A DNA stretch of 5,656 nt, taken from NCBI GenBank assembly GCA_900552885.1, contig USBM01000151.1:1-5656 (forward strand), read 5' to 3'. Made by a program: the position numbers and the translations under genes. Every line of letters begins with the position of its first letter. The stretch's first letter is position 1. The notes under the pieces are model-generated. The model saw only the letters and a list, made by a program, of their open reading frames with translations, did not search any database and was not told the DNA's origin. This DNA comes from an uncultured Clostridium sp. Lineage in GTDB: Bacteria; Bacillota; Clostridia; Lachnospirales; Lachnospiraceae. Positions 5,575 to 5,656 of the stretch are shown here, piece after piece.

Positions 5575-5656
5575 CACCTTTGCACAGCGTAAGTGAGGAC
5601 GGACACACGAAATGTTAGGTTGTGAATCGGTTGCAAGAATATAACATATCATCGCA
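5575..5656. other. downstream flank, nothing recognised
   Basis: These 82 bases after the proS stop contain no ORF with a ribosome binding site and no hairpin with a T-run that I can support as a terminator. TATAAC at 5640-5645 resembles a -10 box but has no well-spaced -35. The proS terminator, or the next gene, probably lies beyond the right edge. Confidence 0.5.

Noticed and set aside
1..5656. A new multi-gene system such as a defence island, biosynthetic cluster, two-component pair or mobile element
   Set aside because: Every gene belongs to a known family with separate housekeeping or regulatory roles. There are no transposase or integrase genes, no terminal repeats, no direct-repeat arrays and no kinase partner for the regulator within the window.

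Overview
The window looks like a chromosomal housekeeping stretch from a low-to-moderate GC Gram-positive anaerobe. My best guess is class Clostridia, probably family Lachnospiraceae. This rests on the AG-rich Shine-Dalgarno sites close to GTG or ATG starts, sigma-A-type promoters with consensus TATAAT boxes, the A/T-leaning codon use, and an archaeal-type prolyl-tRNA synthetase of the kind common in Clostridia. The genus cannot be fixed from the sequence alone.

Layout, all genes on the + strand: (1) the 3' part of murA (cell-wall precursor synthesis), cut by the left edge; (2) a structured 196-base gap with a candidate promoter, several hairpins and a rho-independent terminator; (3) an OmpR/PhoB-type transcription factor with a degenerate receiver domain and no kinase gene beside it; (4) an RluA-family RNA pseudouridine synthase with its own promoter; (5) a strong terminator-like hairpin; (6) an AI-2E/YtvI-family polytopic membrane protein; (7) a short promoter region and complete proS. 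The last 82 bases hold no recognisable gene. There is no gene-free stretch longer than 300 bases.

The genes do not form an obvious single pathway. Terminators after murA and after the pseudouridine synthase, plus TATAAT promoters before the pseudouridine synthase and before proS, suggest mostly separate transcription units that share an orientation. I found no mobile element, CRISPR array, tRNA, rRNA, toxin-antitoxin pair or defence system. No new multi-gene system is visible. The items most worth a second look are the regulator, in which the phospho-acceptor Asp is a Tyr and the conserved Lys is a Glu, and the hairpin-rich region immediately upstream of it, which could be a murA 3' UTR, a small RNA or a regulatory leader.
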